Origin: Actinomycetales bacterium
Lineage (GTDB): Bacteria; Actinomycetota; Actinomycetes; Actinomycetales; Cellulomonadaceae
Length of the DNA: 8,502 bases
Direction: 5' to 3'
Assembly (NCBI GenBank): GCA_012514545.1
Contig: JAAZAC010000047.1
Coordinates: 1-8,502 of the forward strand
The notes beneath the pieces are model-generated. The model was given only the letters and a program-made list of their open reading frames with translations. It was not told the origin of the DNA and ran no database searches. Below, in pieces: positions 4,899 to 8,502 of the stretch (its first letter is position 1; each line of letters opens with the position of its first letter). Both the position numbers and the translations under genes were made by a program.

Positions 4899-6386
4899 AT
4901 GGCAGCGCGGCCACGCGACTGGATGGTCGAGGTCGAGCTGGTCGAGGACGACGAGGACGTCTCGTCGGCCCCCTCGGCCACGCCCGGCCGGTCGTCGCGC
5001 GCCCTCGGGAGCCCGGACGCGACCGCCGACGACGCGGACGGCCGCGCCCAGCACGTCCACCGGGCCGTCCGCTGGGCGACGGCCGGCGTCGCCGTCGCCG
5101 TGCTGACGGGCGCGATCGTGCTGGCCGAGCGCGGCCAGGGGGCCGACACGATGATCATCGGGCCCCTTGCGGAGCCGTTCACCGAGGCGTGGGCCACCCC
5201 GGCCGACGAGGTGCAGGCGGTGGTCGGCGACGTCGTCGTCGTGCGGTCCGTGGCGTCGACGACGCCGGCGCTGCGGGGGCTCGACGCCGCCACGGGCGAG
5301 ACGCTGTGGTCGGTGCCGCTGAACGTCCGGGGCCCGGCCGACACGTGCGCCGCGGGCGTCACGCTCGACCCGCCCACGGCCTGGTGCTGGCGGGAGCGGC
5401 ACTGGGTGGAGGGCCCGCCCGGTCGCTACACCCTCAGCCAGGAGGCGCTCGTCGGGATCGACGTGGCGAACGGGCAGGTCGTCACGGAGCTCGAGATGAC
5501 CGCGCCGTCGGCCGGCCAGGTGGCCGTCGGCGACGACCTCGTCATGGGCATGCGGACCGAGTCGCTGCTCACGGTCATGCGGGTGGAGCCGCACTCGTGG
5601 CGCGTGTCCTGGTCGACGAACGTGCCGCTCCTCCCGCGGACCGGCGGCGGTCTCTACCGCGCGAACCTCGACGTGCGCGGCGACGTCGTCGTCGTGCGCG
5701 GGCCGACGACGGCGGTGCTCGACGTCGAGGACGGCCGCCTCCTGGCGAGGTGGGACCCGCCGACGGAGCTCGTCAACGCCTCGTTCGACGGCGCGGACGT
5801 CGCCGTGGCGGAGGGCGGCTTCGCGGCCTGGTCGCTCGAGGTCGACGGTCAGCGGGACGCCAAGGGCACGTGGTACGACGCGGACGGCCGGCCCGTCGTC
5901 GAGATCGAGGGCCGGCTGGCCGAGCCCGCGGTGTCCGACGGCTCCGTGCCGCGCGTCCTGCTCGTCACGCCGGACGGGGGCCGGACGCTCGCCGGCGTCG
6001 ACACGACGAGCGGAGCCACCCTGTGGACCACGCCCCTCGAGGAGGGCGAGGTGGTCGCGCGGCACGACGGCGCGGTGCTGCTGACCCAGGGCCGCGCCCT
6101 GCGCTCGATCGAGGTGCTCACGGGCCTCGAGCGCTGGGCCCGCGAGGTGGACGGGCTCCGTGCCTCGCTCACCGCGCTGAGCGACGGGCACACGGTCGTC
6201 GTGACGAGCCTGCGCGACCACGAGTGGACCCTCGACGCGTTCCGGGTCACCGACGGCGAGCCGCTCTGGTTCACGCGCGTGCCCGGCACCCGGGAGGTCT
6301 CGATCGTCACGATGCCGCCGGAGCTCGCCGTCGTCGCGGACCGCCCCGTCGTGTGGGTGGGCCGGACGCTCGTCTGGCTCGACTGA
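4899..6386 (+). CDS. Membrane-anchored PQQ-like beta-propeller protein
   Basis: A 495-residue protein of unknown function. Residues 1-57 are a charged, Asp/Glu-rich cytoplasmic segment. Residues about 58-76 are one hydrophobic membrane helix (RWATAGVAVAVLTGAIVLA). The rest is a predicted extracytoplasmic beta-propeller built of PQQ-like blades, recognisable as LDAATGETLWSVPL (128-141), VGIDVANGQVV (185-195), VLDVEDGRLLARW (273-285), VDTTSGATLWTTPL (367-380), IEVLTGLERWAREV (404-417) and FRVTDGEPLWF (448-458). No catalytic motif of quinoprotein dehydrogenases was seen, so it is more likely a scaffold or ligand-binding protein. C150 and C163 could form a disulfide. The ATG at 4899 is 26 bases after the PHP gene. 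It lacks a well-spaced Shine-Dalgarno but has TACCGT (4886-4891) seven bases before it, as in leaderless actinobacterial genes. Confidence 0.75.
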   Translation: MAARPRDWMVEVELVEDDEDVSSAPSATPGRSSRALGSPDATADDADGRAQHVHRAVRWATAGVAVAVLTGAIVLAERGQGADTMIIGPLAEPFTEAWATPADEVQAVVGDVVVVRSVASTTPALRGLDAATGETLWSVPLNVRGPADTCAAGVTLDPPTAWCWRERHWVEGPPGRYTLSQEALVGIDVANGQVVTELEMTAPSAGQVAVGDDLVMGMRTESLLTVMRVEPHSWRVSWSTNVPLLPRTGGGLYRANLDVRGDVVVVRGPTTAVLDVEDGRLLARWDPPTELVNASFDGADVAVAEGGFAAWSLEVDGQRDAKGTWYDADGRPVVEIEGRLAEPAVSDGSVPRVLLVTPDGGRTLAGVDTTSGATLWTTPLEEGEVVARHDGAVLLTQGRALRSIEVLTGLERWAREVDGLRASLTALSDGHTVVVTSLRDHEWTLDAFRVTDGEPLWFTRVPGTREVSIVTMPPELAVVADRPVVWVGRTLVWLD

Positions 6387-6457
6387 CCGCTCCGGCCCGC
6401 CCTGGGCACGACCTGGTCACGGTCCGGTCTCGGCGCGCCGCCGTCGTCGTCGAACGC

Positions 6458-6468
6458 GGCATGATGCC
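6458..6468. promoter_or_regulatory. Palindrome upstream of the xylanase gene, possible operator
   Basis: GGCATGATGCC is a perfect palindrome around a central G, 36 bases before the xylanase ATG. Allowing one unpaired base, it extends outward to CGC/GCG. It overlaps CATGAT, a weak -10-like hexamer at 6460-6465, so a bound repressor could block transcription. The regulator family is not recognisable; it does not resemble the usual LacI-type operators of cellulolytic actinobacteria. Confidence 0.3.
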
Positions 6469-6504
6469 TGCGGGGGAGCGCCCACGGATCGACGAGGAGG
6501 CGGA

Positions 6505-7641
6505 ATGCGGTACGGGAGAGGGCGCTCGGGTGCGTGCGCGGCGGTCACGGCCTGCGTCGCGCTGGCGCTGGCGGCCTGCGGCGGGGGCGGGGAGGAGGCG
6601 GCGGCGCCCACCCCGGAGGGCGAGCCGGTCCCGTCCATCCACGACGACCACACGCCGCTGCGCGACCTCGCGCCGGAGGGCGTCGTCATCGGCGCCGCGG
6701 CGGCGGGCGGCGGGCACTTCGGCAGCGGGCGCGACCCGTTCGACGTGGACGAGGAGTACCGGGAGGTGCTCGCGGCCGAGTTCAGCTCGGTGACGCCGGA
6801 GAACCAGCTCAAGTGGGAGTACGTCCACCCGGCCCCCGACGAGTACGACTTCGCCGCGGCCGACGCGATCGTGGAGTTCGCCGAGGAGCACGGCATGGCC
6901 GTGCGCGGGCACACGCTGGTCTGGCACAGCCAGAACCCGGCGTGGCTCGAGAACGGCGACTACACGCCCGACGAGCTGCGGGCGATCCTCGAGGACCACA
7001 TCACGACGGTCGTCGGGCGGTACGCCGGGCGCATCCAGCAGTGGGACGTCGTCAACGAGGTGCTCGACGACGGCGGCCACCTGCGCCGCGAGGAGAACAT
7101 CTGGGTGCGCGAGCTGGGCCCGGAGATCATCGCCGACGCGTTCCGCTGGGCGCACGAGGCGGACCCGGACGCGCTGCTGTTCCTCAACGACTACAACGCC
7201 GAGTCGGTCAACGCGAAGACGAACGGCTACGTCATGCTCGTGGAGGACCTGCTCGCCGAGGGCGTACCGGTGCACGGGTTCGGCGCGCAGGGGCACCTCA
7301 GCCTCGAGTACGGCTCGCCCGGCGACGGCGTGCGGGAGAGCCTGCAGCGGTTCGCCGACCTCGGGCTGGCCACCGCGATCACCGAGCTCGACGTACGCAT
7401 CGAGCTCGACGGCGGCGAGGCCGGCGTCGAGGACCTCGCGCGCCAGGCCGACTACTACCGCGACGTCATCGAGGGCTGCCTCGCCGTCGAGGGCTGCAGC
7501 TCGATCACCCTGTGGGGCTTCACCGACAGGTACTCGTGGGTGCCGTCGTGGTTCGACGGCATGGGTGCCGCCACCGTGCTCACCGAGGACATGGGGATCA
7601 AGCCGGCGTACGACGCGATCGCCGAGGCCCTGGGCGGCTGA
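6505..7641 (+). CDS. GH10 endo-1,4-beta-xylanase, lipoprotein
   Basis: A 378-residue secreted enzyme that hydrolyses internal beta-1,4 links of xylan with retention. An N-terminal lipoprotein signal (basic MRYGRGR, a hydrophobic stretch, lipobox LAAC) gives C25 as the lipidated residue, followed by a Gly/Ala/Pro/Glu linker to about residue 50. The GH10 barrel follows: SVTPENQLKWE at 95-105, RGHTLVWHSQNPAW at 134-147, WDVVNE with acid/base E185, FLNDYN at 226-231, GAQGHL at 260-265, AITELDV with nucleophile E294, and LWGFTDRYSW at 336-345. C325 and C331 match the usual family disulfide. No carbohydrate-binding module is attached, and the catalytic domain has normal length. The ATG at 6505 has AGGAGG at 6495-6500. 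Lipid anchoring should keep the xylanase on the cell surface. It is 118 bases after the propeller gene, so it probably has its own promoter. Confidence 0.95.
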   Translation: MRYGRGRSGACAAVTACVALALAACGGGGEEAAAPTPEGEPVPSIHDDHTPLRDLAPEGVVIGAAAAGGGHFGSGRDPFDVDEEYREVLAAEFSSVTPENQLKWEYVHPAPDEYDFAAADAIVEFAEEHGMAVRGHTLVWHSQNPAWLENGDYTPDELRAILEDHITTVVGRYAGRIQQWDVVNEVLDDGGHLRREENIWVRELGPEIIADAFRWAHEADPDALLFLNDYNAESVNAKTNGYVMLVEDLLAEGVPVHGFGAQGHLSLEYGSPGDGVRESLQRFADLGLATAITELDVRIELDGGEAGVEDLARQADYYRDVIEGCLAVEGCSSITLWGFTDRYSWVPSWFDGMGAATVLTEDMGIKPAYDAIAEALGG

Positions 7642-7656
7642 CGGCGCACGGCACGT

Positions 7657-7690
7657 GGCCCCCGACGGCGGCCGGTCGCCGTCGGGGGCC
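7657..7690 (+). terminator. GC-rich hairpin after the xylanase gene
   Basis: GGCCCCCGACGGCG (7657-7670) and its exact reverse complement (7677-7690) form a perfect 14-bp stem with the 6-base loop GCCGGT, starting 15 bases after the xylanase stop. There is no T-run behind it, which is common for terminators in high-GC actinobacteria. Confidence 0.75.
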
Positions 7691-7787
7691 TGGCGTGCGT
7701 GCGCTTGGCGGCCGCTTCGGCGCGTGATGCGCGCGCCGGGGCCGGCCGCGCCACGCAGTCGGCGCGCGGGAGTTGTGGCGAAGATGC

Positions 7788-7822
7788 GGCACCCCGGCCG
7801 CCACGCGGGCGGCCGGGGTGCC
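7788..7822 (-). terminator. GC-rich hairpin after glnA
   Basis: GGCACCCCGGCCGCC (7788-7802) pairs exactly with 7808-7822 to give a 15-bp stem with a 5-base loop (ACGCG), 47 bases beyond the glnA stop. It probably ends glnA transcription. With the other hairpin it insulates the convergent xylanase and glnA units. The rest of 7642-7869 shows no gene, only a minor GCGC-rich stem near 7719-7737. Confidence 0.7.
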
Positions 7823-7869
7823 GTCGTCCCAGGTCAGCGGCTCACGGACACCTCCGCGAGCCCCGACGA

Positions 7870-8502
7870 TCAGACGTCGTAGTACAGCTCGAACTCGTGC
7901 GGGTGCGGCCGCAGGCGCACCGGGTCGATCTCGTGCGTCCGCTTGTAGTCGATCCACGTCTCGATGAGGTCCGGGGTGAAGACGTTGCCCTCGGTGAGGT
8001 AGTCGTGGTCCGCCTCGAGCGCGGCCAGCACCTCCGGCAGCGACGACGGGACCTGCTGGATCGTTGCGTGCTCCTCCGGGGGCAGCTCGTACAGGTCCTT
8101 GTCGATCGGCTCCGGCGGCTCGATCTTGTTGCGGATGCCGTCGAGGCCGGCCATGAGCATCGCGGAGAACGCCAGGTACGGGTTGCTCGACGGGTCGGGC
8201 ACGCGGAACTCGATGCGCTTGGCCTTCGGGTTCGAGCCGGTCACCGGGATGCGCACGCACGCGGAGCGGTTCCGCGCCGAGTACACGAGGTTGACCGGGG
8301 CCTCGAAGCCCGGGACCAGGCGGTGGTAGCTGTTCAGCGTCGGGTTGGTGAACGCGAGCAGCGACGGCGCGTGCGCCAGCAGGCCGCCGATGTACCAGCG
8401 CGCCGTGTCCGACAGCCCGCCGTAGCCCTTCTCGTCGTAGAACAGCGGCTCGCCGCCCTTCCACAGCGACTGGTGGCAGTGCATGCCCGAGCCGTTGTCG
8501 CC
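7870..8502 (-). CDS. glnA: Glutamine synthetase type I, C-terminal part (partial)
   Basis: The last 210 residues of glutamine synthetase, which makes glutamine from glutamate, ammonia and ATP in the cytoplasm as a dodecamer. The frame is open through the right edge, so the N-terminal half is missing. Visible signatures are GDNGSGMHCHQSLW (ATP/metal site histidines), NPTLNSYHRLVPGFEAPVN with the glutamate-binding region, RNRSACVRIP, RIEFRVPDPSSNPYLAF with substrate-contacting arginines, and a C-terminus ending HPHEFELYYDV. DLYELPPEE, at visible residues 137-145, contains the tyrosine (codon at 8089-8091) equivalent to the adenylylated Tyr397 of E. coli GlnA, so this looks like the regulated GS type. 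The glnE end at the left of the window encodes its likely modifying enzyme. The ATG at 8484 is internal, not the start. Confidence 0.97.
   Translation of the reverse strand, partial: GDNGSGMHCHQSLWKGGEPLFYDEKGYGGLSDTARWYIGGLLAHAPSLLAFTNPTLNSYHRLVPGFEAPVNLVYSARNRSACVRIPVTGSNPKAKRIEFRVPDPSSNPYLAFSAMLMAGLDGIRNKIEPPEPIDKDLYELPPEEHATIQQVPSSLPEVLAALEADHDYLTEGNVFTPDLIETWIDYKRTHEIDPVRLRPHPHEFELYYDV

Noticed and set aside
2392..4914. 840-codon open frame on the - strand across ku and the PHP gene
   Set aside because: It is antisense to two well-supported genes, has Arg/His/Ala-rich composition typical of shadow frames at high GC, and shows no recognisable domain.
3924..6221. 765-codon open frame on the - strand across the PHP and propeller genes
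   Set aside because: Low-complexity Arg/Pro/His-rich translation antisense to real coding sequence, with no family motif.
4742..6793. 683-codon open frame on the + strand spanning three genes
   Set aside because: Arg/Gly/Ala-rich out-of-frame reading of the PHP, propeller and xylanase genes; it runs across their boundaries and has no domain.

Overview
The window comes from a very GC-rich actinobacterium. The glnE/glnA pair, the Mycobacterium-like NHEJ proteins, GTG starts with G-rich Shine-Dalgarno sites, a family-10 xylanase lipoprotein and a PQQ-like propeller protein together fit a Cellulomonas-like member of the Micrococcales. That placement is an inference from gene content and base composition. 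Nine protein-coding genes are supported, two of them cut by the window edges. No RNA genes, CRISPR arrays, IS elements or phage genes were seen.

Left edge (1-663): the C-terminal end of glnE (GS adenylyltransferase, + strand) converges on a small YccU-type CoA-binding protein gene (- strand). Next is a 194-base non-coding stretch (664-857). It holds three copies of an 11-mer, two of which form a perfect 13-bp inverted repeat, and a dense run of G-tracts.

Centre (858-4872): a compact non-homologous end-joining (NHEJ) island. On the - strand, a stand-alone LigD-type ATP-dependent ligase gene overlaps a stand-alone LigD-type polymerase/primase gene by four bases (GTGA). No LigD 3'-phosphoesterase domain is present in the window. 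On the + strand, sharing a 90-bp divergent intergenic region with the ligase gene, lies ku. Almost touching ku is a gene for a protein with the N-terminal 8-kDa/HhH module and the C-terminal PHP module of family X polymerases but without the polymerase core. All nine expected PHP metal ligands are visible. The working model is that Ku binds and bridges ends, the PHP protein cleans 3' ends in place of the missing phosphoesterase, the Pol protein fills in and the Lig protein seals.

Right part (4899-8502): a single-pass membrane protein with a predicted extracytoplasmic PQQ-like beta-propeller is followed by a secreted, lipid-anchored GH10 endo-xylanase with complete catalytic residues. A 226-base convergent intergenic region carries two perfect GC-rich hairpins, probable terminators. 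The window ends inside glnA (type I glutamine synthetase, - strand), which retains the adenylylation tyrosine. GlnE and its probable target GlnA thus bracket the whole accessory block.
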